Origin: Oligosphaera ethanolica
Lineage (GTDB): Bacteria; Verrucomicrobiota; Lentisphaeria; Oligosphaerales; Oligosphaeraceae
Direction of reading: 5' to 3'
DNA length: 64,000 bases
NCBI RefSeq assembly: GCF_030814695.1
Contig: NZ_JAUSVL010000001.1
Span: 2,020,227-2,084,226, forward strand
Position 1 is the stretch's first letter; every line of letters begins with the position of its first letter. Under the pieces are notes generated by a model. It did not search any database. It was not told the origin of the DNA and was given only the letters and a program-made list of their open reading frames with translations. A program made the translations under genes and the position numbers. Shown piece by piece: positions 15,001-20,647 of this stretch.

Positions 15001-18000
15001 CGTCGGTACCTATGCTATCACCCAGGGCACCCTGGCCCTCGCCAATGGTGAAGGCGACAACACGTTCAAGGCCGCCAACTACAGCCTGGCGTTGGCCACC
15101 TACGATGCGCCCGCAGTGGCTCCGACCTTCGCCATCACCCCGGCGGTCATCACCGTCACTCCCGACGCCGGGCAATTCAAGGTCGCTGACGTGGCCGATC
15201 CGGTGCTGACCTACACATTCAGCGACGCAGCCAACGGCGAGACGCCAGTCATCACCGGCGCACTGGGCCGCGCCGCCGGCGAAGACATCGGCACCTACGC
15301 CTTCACCTTGGGCACCCTCGTCCTCGCCGCTGGCGATGCCTTCCTGGCTGATAACTACATCCTCGCCCTTGCCCCAGGCGTGACCTTCGAAATCAAAGAG
15401 GCCAACGATTTCACGATTGGCGACGTCGGCATGGTCTACACCGGCGCGACCCACGCCCCCACGCCGGACGTCTGGTCGGGCGAAACGCTGTTGGCCAAGG
15501 ACACCCACTACAGCCTGTCTATCGTTTCCGGCGTCAACGCCGGCGAAGACGTCCGCGTGACAGTCGTCGGCATGGGCGACTACCATGGCGTGCAAGAAAA
15601 AGTCTTCACCATCGTACCGGCAGTCATCACCATTACTCCCGATGCCAAGACCAAAGTCTATGGCGCAGCCGACCCGGAATTGACCTACGCCGATGTAACA
15701 GCAGTGGTCGAAGGCGAGACGCCAGTCATCACTGGCGCACTTAGCCGCGAAGAAGGCGAAAACGCCGGTAACTACGCCTTCATCCTGGACGACCTATTCC
15801 TCGCAGATGGCGACGGCGACAACGCCTTCCTGGCCGCCAACTACACGCTGGCATTGGCCACCTACGAGGCGCCCGCAGAGGCTCCGACCTTCGGAATCAC
15901 GCCAGCGACCATCACCATCACGCCTAACGCCGGCCAGTCCAAGGTCTATGGCGCAGCCGATCCGGAATTGGCCTACGCATTCAGCGACGCGGTCAACGAT
16001 GAGACCCCGGCCTTCACCGGCGCACTTGGCCGCGCTGACGGCGAAGCTGTCGGCACCTACGCCTTCACCCTGGGCACCCTCGCCCCCGCCGATGGCGAAG
16101 AGGGCAATCCCTTCCTGGCCGCCAACTACACGCTGGCATTGGCCGAATACGATGCGCCCGCAGTGGCTCCGACCTTCGCCATCACGCCGGCGACCATCAC
16201 CGTCACCCCGACGGCCAATCAGTCCAAGGTCTATGGCGCAGCCGACCCGGTGCTGACCTACGCATTCAGCGACGCGGTCAACGGCGAAATTCCGGCCTTC
16301 ACCGGCGCGCTGGCGCGCGCTGAGGGCGAAAACGCCGGCACCTACGCCATCACCCAGGGTACCCTGGTCCTCACCAATGGCGAAGGCGACAATGCCTTCC
16401 TGGCCGCCAATTACACGCTGGCTTTGGCCGAACCCGCAGAGGCTCCGACCTTCACCATCACGCCCATGACCATCACCGTCGCCCCGACGGCCAACCAGTC
16501 CAAGGTCTTCGGTGCCGCCGATCCGGCGCTGACCTTCACAAACACCGGCGCGCTCACCGGCCAGACCCCGGCCTTCACCGGCGCGCTGACGCGCGCTGCG
16601 GGCGAAACCCTCGGCACCTACGCCATCAGCCAGGGTAGTTTGGCCCTCGCTAATAGCGGCGCCTTCCTGGCTGCCAACTACACACTGGAGTTCACCCCCG
16701 GCGTGGTCTTCACCATCGCTGCCAAAGACGCCAGCCATCTTACCATCGCCGCCATCGCCGAGCGCGCCTACACCGGCGTGGCGCAAGAACCCACGCCCGA
16801 AGTCAAGGACGGCGACACGGTTCTAGACAAAGGCACCCACTACACGCTGTCCTACGCCGACAACACCAACGCCGGCATTGCCACGGTGACCGTCACTGGC
16901 AAGGGCAACTACACCGGCACGCAGGACAAGTCCTTTGCCATCACGCCCGTGACCATCACCGTTACGCCAAATGCTGGCCAAACCAAGGTCTTCGGCGCTG
17001 CGGACCCGGTGCTGACCTACGCATTCAGCGACGCTGCCAATGGCCAAACCCCGGCCTTCGTCGGCGCGCTCACCCGCGTTAAGGGCGAAATGCTTGGCGC
17101 CTATGACATCACCATCGGCACGCTGGCTCTCGCTGACGGCGAAGACGACAATGCCTTCCTGGCCGCTAACTACGCCATTGGATTCACCCGCGGCGTAAAA
17201 ATGCTGATTGTGACGTCAAACTTTGATCAGGACAAGAGCGGCACCTTTGCACTATCCAGCACGGCCTTACAACTCACCATTTCTGAGGTCGACGATGTGA
17301 TCTACGCGCCAGAAACGGCTTGGACACCCGAGCCCGAAGTGAAATGGAATGACATGGTGCTGATTAAGGATCACGACTATCTGCTGCACTACCAGGACAA
17401 TGTCAACGCCGGTACCGCCCATGTGATCGTCACCGGCCTGTGCAACGTCGATTACAGCAAGTCCTTCGCCATCGGTCAAGCCACGGCAACTATCACCATC
17501 GACGACGCCAGCTTCGCATACGATGGAATCCCCAAAGAGCCTGCCGTGACCACCACACCGGCCGGCCTCAGCGTCGCCATTCTCTACAATGGCGCCGCTG
17601 ACAAGCCCATCGCTGTCGGCACCTACACTGTCGCAGCAAGCATCAACGAGCCAAACTATCAGGGCGTAGCCGTACCCGTCCAAATTGAAATCACCAAGGG
17701 TACTGCAACAATCAGCTTTGCAGATACCAGCGTTGGCTACGATGGGACCGCAAAGGTACCCACCGTAACCACCGAGCCAGCTGATCTCGCTGTCGTCCTC
17801 AGTTACCAAGACGCCTCGGGCGAGCAAGTAGACGCGCCCATTGCCGCCGGCACCTACGCCGTCACCGCAACAATCGACGACGCAAACTATCAGGGTGAAG
17901 CCGAAACGGAATTGGTGATCAACAAAGCGCCGGCCACAATCAGCTTTGAAAACCTCGAAGTCACCTACGATGGCACCGCCAAGGCCCCCACCGTGACCAC

Positions 18001-19723
18001 CGAGCCGGCTGATCTCGCTGTCGTCCTCAGTTACCAAGACGCCTCGGGCGAGCAAGTAGGCGCGCCCATCGCCGCCGGCACCTACGCCGTCACCGCAAGC
18101 ATCGACGACACAAACTACCAGGGCGAAGCCGAAACGGAATTGGTGATCAACAAAGCGACGGCCACAATCAGCTTTGCAGGCACTAACGTCACCTACAATG
18201 GCACCGCCAAGGCCCCCACCACGACCACCGAGCCGGCCGGGCTCAAGGTCGATATGCTCTACAACGGCGCGGCTGATATGCCCATCAACGCCGGCACTTA
18301 CGCCGTCACCGCAAGCATCGACGACACAAACTACCAGGGCGAAGCCGAAACGGTATTGGTCATCAACAAAGCGACGGCCACAATCAGCTTTGCAGACCTC
18401 GAAGTCACCTACGATGGCACCGCCAAAGCCCCCACCGTGACCACCGTCCCGGCCGGCCGCAAGGTCGATATGCTCTACAATGGCGCGGCAAGCGAGCCCA
18501 TTAACGCCGGCACCTACGCCGTCACCGCAAGCATCGATGACACAAACTACCAGGGCGCAGGCACTGCGGATTTTGAAATCAAGAAGGCCAAGCCGACCAT
18601 CACGTGGCCCACTCCCCTCTCCATAAACGAAGGCACAGCACTGTCGGCGACGCAACTGGCCGCAACGGCTAATATCCCCGGCACATTCGTCTACGAACCG
18701 CCCCGTGGCACAATATTGCCCCTAGGCACCCACACGTTGCAGACGACCTTCGTCCCGAAAAATCTGGCGAACTGGGAATCGCCCATAACCACCAGTGTTG
18801 AGTTGTCCGTTATTACCGACGTGGCAGCCATGTGGCTGGCCGTCACTCCCCACAATACGCTTGACCATATTACTCTCGTATTCGGTGAAGCCGAGAACGC
18901 CACCAATGATCTGGACGTAAACGACGCCTTGGCGCCCGAGGCGCAAGTGGCCAAGCTGGTCTGCTCGCATATCACCGACCCCGACAAGCGCTATTTGGGC
19001 CGCGATTTCCGACCCATCCCCACCCCAAATGGCGAAAGCCGCTGGCGCCTCGAAATAAGCACGCCAAACGCTTCCCAGATATTCGCACTGACCTGGGATG
19101 TCACTGCAGCCGAACCGACACGAAAGATATACCTGCAACGCTTGGTCAATGAGCAGGCAGTGGGTTTCCCCGTCAATATGCGCGATGTCTCGGCCTTTGA
19201 TGTCGTTGGCAACGGGGTATTCGAAATCGCCTATGCGCCAGCCGCTGAAACGACCTTGTCTCTGAGAAGGGGCTGGAACTTCGTTGGCAATTCCATCATG
19301 TCCGAACAGTCGCTAGCTGACATTCTCAGCAAGAGTAACACGCGTGCTGATGACATCTTCGGAGAAATATGGCTGTGGCGCAATGGCCGCAACCAGCTGG
19401 TTACGCTTGACCAGGCTCTAAATCCCGAGTGCGGCTACTGGATCTACTGCCAGGAGGCATTCGAAACGGCTCCCATCTTCGGCGTTGAAGCCGACGGCGT
19501 CATCATGCTGCAGCCTGGCTGGAACCTCCTCAGCCCGCCCTACGACTGCACCATGCCCAGCGCCGACGGTATTATACCCATGGCTTGGCAAGTGGGTGGC
19601 GACGCCTTCCACATGGCCGATGCCAACAGCGCCCTCAAGGCCGGCAAAGGATACTGGCTCTTCGTCGATGCCGCCGCGCCTATCACAGTGAAATTGGCCC
19701 GGGAAACACAAGCTCAGCCGTAA
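2..19723 (+). CDS. Giant MBG/YDG-type repeat surface protein, 3' part (5' end outside window)
   Basis: The frame is already open at base 2, so the gene starts upstream; 6,573 residues are visible. It alternates two Ig-like module types. Module A (about 85 residues) begins with an ITVTP.A.QSK.FG..DP pattern, passes through a GETPAFTGAL segment and ends with an NY.L.F segment; I count about 38 including the cut first one. Module B (about 76 residues) carries VKDG..L.KGTDYTLSY, NNTNAGTAT and GNYTGT. Five shorter modules (about nt 17480-18590) carry YDGTAKAPTVTT and NYQGEAET. Such MBG/YDG modules are known from secreted or cell-surface bacterial proteins; an adhesin or stalk role is inference. 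The last 300 residues are non-repetitive, with two GW-N motifs (RRGWNFVGNS, PGWNLLSPPYD) and two GYW motifs, as in C-terminal domains of PVC surface proteins. No sortase or PEP-CTERM signal is visible. Long antisense frames over the gene are composition artefacts. Confidence 0.9.
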   Translation, partial: TPDANQAKTFGELDPVLAYMASGTVNGETPAFTGALARAAGTDIGTYAINQGTLAMADGVPFLAANYSLVFAAEPVVNFTINAKNASTFTIADIAPVDYTGVAQMPEPAVSDGGTVLTKDTDYALSYSADTINAGTATVTVTGIGNYTGTQDKDFTITPITITVTPDAGQSKTFGDADPAEFADTRTSTTVVDGETPAYTGALVRTAGENAGTYAINQGDLLLADGVAPNTFLAANYSLDFTAGVDFTINAKDATTLTIADIAPLAYTGIAQTPEPEVKDGATVLTKGTDYTLSYANNTNAGVDTATVTVTGTGNYTGTQDKFFTISQVAITVTPDANQSKVFGAADPAVLTYTATDGVNGETPAFTGALARAAGEVVGTYAIEQNTLALAGNGTFLASNYSLAFTTGVTFAIATYDASTLTIAPIDPVTYTGADQTPTPEVKNGETVLTENTDYILSYTDNINAGTATLTLTGIGDYSGTQDKAFTISPITITVTPDAGQGKIYGEADPAELTYTATQAAVVAGETPVYTGALARVAGGNAGTYAIGQDTLDLADGVAPNNFLAANYSLSFSAGVDFTINAKNASTLTVADIAPLAYTGAAQMPAPEVKDGDTVLTKDIDYTLSYSADTTNAGTATLTVTGIGNYTGTQDKTFTITPLTITVTPDAGQNKTFGDADPAEFTDTRTPTEVIPGETPAYTGALARVVGENAGTYAINQGNLLLADGEAPNNFRAANYSLVFTDGVDFTINPKNVDVNFTVAAVGPFIYNGTAWTPTPAVKDGDTDLTKDTDYTLSYTDNTNAGTATLTVTFTGNYSGTLAPIFTINKATITVTPLAGQSKIFGEANPVLAYTAVGAAAGETPTFTGALAPAPGDDVGEYAIVQDSLLLANGTAPNPFLVTNYNLVFTPGVTFAITPKNASTFRVADILPQVYNGAAYTPEPEVKDGATVLIKDTDYTLSYSADTTNAGTATLTVTGINNYVGTQDKDFTITPVALTVTPDAGQSKTYGEAEPTLTFTSAGAIGTETPAFSGELARVDAGTATGENAGTYAITLGSLALADNGSFLAANYSLALSPVPVTFAITPKDASGFPIPAIGPYTYDGQRHRPTPEIKDGDIPLIKDTDYTLVYNRNLHASVDTAKVTVTYKGNYSGSAIKFFNILPAPLTLTPDAEQTKTFGDSDPAFSYAAPDAIVGAITGETPAFTGALARVAGEDVGTYAITQGTLALADNDPFIASNYDLTVSAEVLFEITKKDLSAFPVAAAGPFIYDGSEHTPEPQVSNGATVLIKDTDYTLAYTNNTNVGTATLTITGIGNYEGTQDKTFTINRATIVVTPNDGQDKTFGEADPEFAYVAPGVVAGQEPIITGALTRIGAGTVAGENAGTYAITQGTLALADNGPFLAANYKLVLTEGKTFTINPKPAGDFAVPVNASYTYTGLPQEPTPEIKDGDITLIEVTDYTLGYSADHTNVGTVTLTVTYRGNYSGTKAVTFAITSAPLTVTPLAGQTKVFGSDDPVFAFSSTGAVNGETPAFTGALNRVHNDTSENIGDRYAILIGDLELVDNAPFLATNYNLFFNATPVTFTITRKNASTFTIADIASRTYDGTAYAPTPDVYDGENLLVIGADKDYTLSYAANTNAGTATLTVTGRGNYTGTKNKDYTIAPITITVTPTPDQYKTLGELDPILTYTYAADAVIAGQTPKFTGALSRDAGETVRDDYAITLGTLALTDGDGDNAFLAANYSLAIDAETFEITIFDQDLSTPFALDINSSAVVDGPFIYNGTEHTPKPAVTYDGLLLKDSDYTLTYANNTNAGTATLTVTGIENGDYEGLMITTYFTITPATLTATPDANQTKTFGEPDPVLDYTASGAVNGETPAFTGALERAAGTDIGEYAINQGTLAMADNAPFQAANYSLVFAAEPVVNFTINAKDAGIFTIADIAPADYNGAAHMPTPEVKDGETVLAKGTDYELSYTNNTNAGVDTATVIVIGKEGSNYTGAKAKTFTINAKDASTLTIADIASRAYTGLAQMPAPEVKDGGTVLVKGTHYTLSYADNTNAGIATVTVTGIGDYTGSVNTTFAINPATLTVTPNAGQLKVKGSTDPVLTYAATGAVNDETPAFTGALTRSAGEDAGAYAISQGTLALANDGAFKASNYTLAFTPGATFEIKTPSNFTIGDVVLVYTGTTHAPTPEVRSGETLLTKDTDYSLSIVSGVNAGEDVRVTVVGMGDYLGAQEKVFTIEPANLTITPVANQSKVYGAVDPVLTYTSTGAIVGEAPAFTGALGREEGENAAPYAFTLGTLAPADGDGENAFLATNYTLALNEEAPTFAITPATITVTPVAGQSKVYGADDPVLTFTATGAIAGQTSAFTGALGRTEGEDVGSYAFTLGTLELADGAGDNAAFKAANYSLALATYEAPEEAPTFAITPTVITVTPVAGQSKVYGADDPVLTYTTSEAVNGETPAFTGALGRTEGEDVGSYAFTLGTLELADGAGDNAAFLAANYTLALATYEAPEEAPTFAIRYNASTLTIAPIGPVTYDGTAYALTPEVKNGNTVLTKGTDYELSYAANTNAGTATLTLIGIGDYSGTQDKTFTIVPATITVTPDDGQDKAFGAPDPVLTYEDEDAVVGAIDGETPAFTGALSRVQGENVRDGGYPITQGTLALKDNGTFKAANYTLAFAADPVVFTIEPEDISDSTTVADINDVIYTGLAQEPTPVVTNTTTGLALVKDTDYTLSYKNNTNVGTATVTVTFKGNYTGSKETTFAITAKDASTLTIDDIAPLTYNGEAQEPAVTVKDGATTLAMGEDEDYTVSYTNNTNAGTATVTVTGQGNYTGTKDKSFTIAPIALTVTANAGQTKVFGAADPETIEYTVTPAAVVAGETPDFDGALVRAAGEAVGTYAISQGTLVLVDNDPFKAANYSLAFTPGATFAITAKNANTLTIADIAERAYTGLAHMPAPEVKDGGTVLVKDRDYTLSYNANTNAGKNTATVTVTGQGNYTGTQDKTFTITPVAITVTPKANQSKLVGDDDPALTYTFTGAVNGETPAFAGALTRAAGETLGTYAITNDGDDVLVLVDNDPFKASNYTLEFTPGVLFTIAAKDASHLTIAAIAERAYTGLAQTPTPEVKDGDTVLVKGTDYTLNYADNTNAGIATVTVTGSGDYSGSVNTTFAITKATITVTPNAGQLKVKGSTDPVLTYAATGAVNDETPAFTGALERAAGEDAGTYAITQGTLALTNDGAFLAANYTLAFTADKTFEIKTPSDFTIGDVVLVYTGAPHAPTPEVKDGDKVLEIGNDYSLSIVSGVNAGEDVRVTVVGMGDYLGAQEKVFTIEPANLTITPVANQSKVYGAVDPVLTYTSTGAIVGEPPAFTGALSRAEGEAVGTYAFTLGTLAPADGAEGNPFLAANYTLALATYEAPAEAPTFGITAKSLAGDTFTIAAIASRAYSGLAQKPTPVVKDGATTLIKDTDYTLTYADNTNVGTATVTVTGKGNYTGKTDKTFTITPVTITVTADAGQSKTIGDADPTLTYAATGAVNGQTPAFTGAFARAIGETVGTYAIGRGDLALANGEGENAAFLAANYTLAFTSGATFAITAKSLAGEAFTIADIAPLTYTGVAQKPEPDVKDGDDTLVLGTDYTLTYANNTNAGTATVTVKGKGNYTGTKDKTFTIGKATLTVAPNANQSKVFGAADPALTYQQPIAQNGETPKFAGKLARAAAGTDSGEAVGTYAITLGTLALGDNGAFKAANYTLALATYEEPAVAPTFAITAKPASTLTIDDIAPLTYNGEAQEATLTVKDGERTLEMGEDKDYTVSYAANTNAGTATVTVTGQGNYTGTKDKTFTIVPATITVTPNAGQTKVFGADDPATIEYTVTPAAVVAGETPDFDGALVRAAGEAVGTYAITQGTLVLKDNGDFKAANYSLAFTPDKTFEITAKNITGETFTIADIASRAYTGLAHMPAPEVKDGDTVLVKDRDYTLSYAANTNAGENTATVTVTGKGNYTDTKDQTFTITSVAITVTPKANQSKLFGADDPILTYTFTGAVNGETPAFAGALTRAAGETLGTYAISQGSLALADSDPFKASNYTLAFTPGVVFTIAAKDASHLTIADIAARTYDGLAQTPTPEVKDGDTVLVKGTHYTLSYADNTNAGIATVTVTGIGDYTGSVNTTFAINPATLTVTPNAGQLKVKGSTDPVLTYTTAGAVNDETPAFTGALTRAAGEDAGTYAITQGTLALTNDGAFLSANYTLAFTAGVNFEIKTPSDFTIGAVVLVYTGAPHAPTPDVWSGETLLTKDTHYSLSIVSGVNAGEEVRVTVVGMGDYSGAQEKVFTIEPANLTITPVANQSKVFGAVDPVLTYTSTGAIVGETPAFTGALSRAEGEAVGTYAFTLGTLAPADGAEGNPFLAANYTLTLADEAPTFAITAKSLAGDSFTIGAIASRAYTGLEQKPTPVVKDGVTTLVKDIDYTLTYADNTNVGTATVTVTCKGNYTGETAPTFEITPAIITITPDAKTKVFGADDPALTYTATGAVNGETPAFAGELTREEGETVGTYAITQGTLALANGADGNAFKAANYTLAFTPGATFAITAKPIAEAFTIADIAPDNTLPYTGKAQTPTPEVKDGDTVLVKGTDYTLSYANNTTLGTATGPTPPTVIVTGKGNYTGTKEKTFAIIPATITVTPTAGQSKAFGAADPALAFTATAAQNGETPKFAGELARAEGEDIGDDYAITIGTLALADNGAFLAANYTLALATYEEPAVAPTFAITPATITVTPVAGQSKVYGADDPVLTFTATGAIAGQTPVFTGALTRAEGEAVGTYAFTLETLALANGEGENTFKAANYSLALAEYVAPAVAPTFAITPAVITVTPTANLSKVFGAADPELTYAFSDAVNDETPVITGTLGRANGEAAGTYAFTLGTLAPKDNDAFLAANYSLALAEYVAPAVAPTFAITPAVITVTPSDDQSKAYGSDDPILAYTATGAIAGETPAFTGALARAEGEAVGTYAITQGTLALANGEGDNTFKAANYSLALATYDAPAVAPTFAITPAVITVTPDAGQFKVADVADPVLTYTFSDAANGETPVITGALGRAAGEDIGTYAFTLGTLVLAAGDAFLADNYILALAPGVTFEIKEANDFTIGDVGMVYTGATHAPTPDVWSGETLLAKDTHYSLSIVSGVNAGEDVRVTVVGMGDYHGVQEKVFTIVPAVITITPDAKTKVYGAADPELTYADVTAVVEGETPVITGALSREEGENAGNYAFILDDLFLADGDGDNAFLAANYTLALATYEAPAEAPTFGITPATITITPNAGQSKVYGAADPELAYAFSDAVNDETPAFTGALGRADGEAVGTYAFTLGTLAPADGEEGNPFLAANYTLALAEYDAPAVAPTFAITPATITVTPTANQSKVYGAADPVLTYAFSDAVNGEIPAFTGALARAEGENAGTYAITQGTLVLTNGEGDNAFLAANYTLALAEPAEAPTFTITPMTITVAPTANQSKVFGAADPALTFTNTGALTGQTPAFTGALTRAAGETLGTYAISQGSLALANSGAFLAANYTLEFTPGVVFTIAAKDASHLTIAAIAERAYTGVAQEPTPEVKDGDTVLDKGTHYTLSYADNTNAGIATVTVTGKGNYTGTQDKSFAITPVTITVTPNAGQTKVFGAADPVLTYAFSDAANGQTPAFVGALTRVKGEMLGAYDITIGTLALADGEDDNAFLAANYAIGFTRGVKMLIVTSNFDQDKSGTFALSSTALQLTISEVDDVIYAPETAWTPEPEVKWNDMVLIKDHDYLLHYQDNVNAGTAHVIVTGLCNVDYSKSFAIGQATATITIDDASFAYDGIPKEPAVTTTPAGLSVAILYNGAADKPIAVGTYTVAASINEPNYQGVAVPVQIEITKGTATISFADTSVGYDGTAKVPTVTTEPADLAVVLSYQDASGEQVDAPIAAGTYAVTATIDDANYQGEAETELVINKAPATISFENLEVTYDGTAKAPTVTTEPADLAVVLSYQDASGEQVGAPIAAGTYAVTASIDDTNYQGEAETELVINKATATISFAGTNVTYNGTAKAPTTTTEPAGLKVDMLYNGAADMPINAGTYAVTASIDDTNYQGEAETVLVINKATATISFADLEVTYDGTAKAPTVTTVPAGRKVDMLYNGAASEPINAGTYAVTASIDDTNYQGAGTADFEIKKAKPTITWPTPLSINEGTALSATQLAATANIPGTFVYEPPRGTILPLGTHTLQTTFVPKNLANWESPITTSVELSVITDVAAMWLAVTPHNTLDHITLVFGEAENATNDLDVNDALAPEAQVAKLVCSHITDPDKRYLGRDFRPIPTPNGESRWRLEISTPNASQIFALTWDVTAAEPTRKIYLQRLVNEQAVGFPVNMRDVSAFDVVGNGVFEIAYAPAAETTLSLRRGWNFVGNSIMSEQSLADILSKSNTRADDIFGEIWLWRNGRNQLVTLDQALNPECGYWIYCQEAFETAPIFGVEADGVIMLQPGWNLLSPPYDCTMPSADGIIPMAWQVGGDAFHMADANSALKAGKGYWLFVDAAAPITVKLARETQAQP
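6242..6830 (+). repeat. Super-repeat copy 1 inside the giant gene
   Basis: This segment starts at a module A whose motif is QLKVKGSTDP rather than QSKVFG..DP and runs through an unusual module B (LSIVSGVNAGEDV, VVGMGDY). It recurs almost unchanged 3,279 bp and 6,282 bp downstream. Both offsets are multiples of three. The match is nucleotide-level over long runs, which points to segmental duplication or recent homogenisation rather than old domain repeats. Confidence 0.85.
9521..10109 (+). repeat. Super-repeat copy 2 inside the giant gene
   Basis: Second occurrence of the QLKVKGSTDP / LSIVSGVNAGEDV block, at a constant offset of 3,279 bp from copy 1 in both the QLKVKG part and the LSIVSG part. 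The segment around the VVGMGDYLGAQEK motif appears essentially identical at DNA level to copy 1. Confidence 0.85.
12524..13115 (+). repeat. Super-repeat copy 3 inside the giant gene
   Basis: Third occurrence, 3,003 bp after copy 2. It starts like copy 1 (INPATLTVTP leading into QLKVKGSTDP). A fourth, partly diverged relative of only the LSIVSGVNAGEDV module lies near 15400-15620 with VVGMGDYHGVQEK. Confidence 0.8.
17480..18590 (+). repeat. Five-copy array of short YDG-like modules in the giant gene
   Basis: Five consecutive modules of about 70 residues begin with an ATI(T/S)F or ATITID pattern, followed by YDGTAKAPTVTTEPA, an AGTYAVTASIDD segment and NYQGEAETELVINKA. They differ from the A and B modules and sit just before the unique C-terminal region, as a stalk-to-head junction might. 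Confidence 0.8.
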
Positions 19724-19744
19724 TCACCAGAGCAGCACCGAACA

Positions 19745-19778
19745 CGAGCCTCTTTTCAATACCACGAAAAGAGGCTCG
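19745..19778 (+). terminator. Strong hairpin after the giant gene
   Basis: A perfect 13-bp inverted repeat (CGAGCCTCTTTTC and its complement) with an 8-nt loop begins 21 nt after the TAA stop. The downstream tract is only weakly T-rich (CTTATTTC), so termination efficiency is uncertain, but the position fits a transcription terminator. Confidence 0.75.
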
Positions 19779-20236
19779 CTTATTTCTATCCAAAGCCTGT
19801 CCGAAAAGCATAGTTGGGTTTTGCGAGGGGAGGAAAATACCCTTCGCTTCGCTCGGGCCGCCGCTGCGCGGCTATCAGACTATCCCTGCACCTACGGTGC
19901 AGGTCTGCGGCCCATTGGCCCTTTCCTCCCCCTCGCAAAACCCCACCTATCCCTTTTCGGCTCAGCGCCTGGCGTCAATCGCTTCGCGTTTGCCGCCAGG
20001 CGCTGAGCGTCAGCAGCTGAGGGCTCGGACCGGGCTTTTCGCCGCTGTTTTCGCAGAAGTCATGGCTATTTTATGGCTAAAGAAAGGCGGAAAGCACGCT
20101 TACGGCACGCAAATATAGTTTTCGGATGACCTCTATCTACTTACCACAGCCCAGGAAAACGTGCTATTTGGGGATAATCCCCCACACGCAAGGCAGAAAA
20201 ACCGTAGAAAATACGACTTCACCGGAGACCGCCCAC
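19779..20236. repeat. Hairpin-rich noncoding element
   Basis: No convincing gene is seen. The stretch holds three nested or adjacent inverted repeats. A 21-bp arm starting GGGTTTTGCGAGG (19816-19836) pairs with 19922-19943, with one extra base. A 7-bp stem, CTGCACC/GGTGCAG, lies at 19886-19902. A perfect 14-bp stem, CTCAGCGCCTGGCG, lies at 19961-19974 with its partner at 19994-20007. This looks like a REP/MITE-type intergenic element. Confidence 0.65.
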
Positions 20237-20587
20237 ATGGCAAACGTCTCATGGCTGCTTTTGGGAGCCGGCAATATCGCCAAAATCCGCGTCGGGGCAG
20301 CCTTGCGCGACGCCGCGGGATCCGAGTTGGCGGCGATCTGCAATCTCGATCGCTCCCGTGCCGAAGCCCTCGCCGCTCAGCTGCAACTGCCAGTGGCCTT
20401 CTATAGTGATTACGACCAGGCCCTGGACGAAAGCGGCGCCGAGGCAGTTTATGTGGCCACCCAGGTGCCAGCACACGTGCCGTGCTCACTAAAGGCCATG
20501 GCCGCCGGCAATACGGCCATCAACAAATGCGCGCCTCTTATCCGCAGAGGCGGCAAATTTCTTTATATCTTACAAAATCCGCGTTAA
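20237..20587 (+). pseudogene. Truncated Gfo/Idh/MocA-type oxidoreductase (N-terminal Rossmann part only)
   Basis: The start ATG at 20237 follows a GGAG at 20224. The first 95 residues read as a Gfo/Idh/MocA nucleotide-binding domain: MANVSWLLLGAGNIA, then AAICNLDRSRAEALA, a YSDYDQAL segment and EAVYVATQVPAH. The match stops where the family normally has its GKHV(L)(C/V)EKP catalytic motif. Here the frame reads GNTAINKCAPLIRRGG and ends after 116 residues, against about 330-390 for the family. The sequence after the break resembles widespread intergenic sequence (a TCCGCGTTAATC-like run). I read it as a decayed remnant; enzyme activity is not expected. Confidence 0.75.
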
Positions 20588-20647
20588 TCGGCGACATCTG
20601 CGGAGAAAACATTCTGTGTATTTTGCGGATCCGGCTGGCCGGCGTCA

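Noticed and set aside
980-18655. Long minus-strand frames opposite the giant gene, up to 462 codons
   Set aside because: They are Gly/Val/Asp-rich mirror translations of the GC-rich repeats, lack ribosome sites and resemble no protein. The codon bias of the sense gene removes antisense stops.
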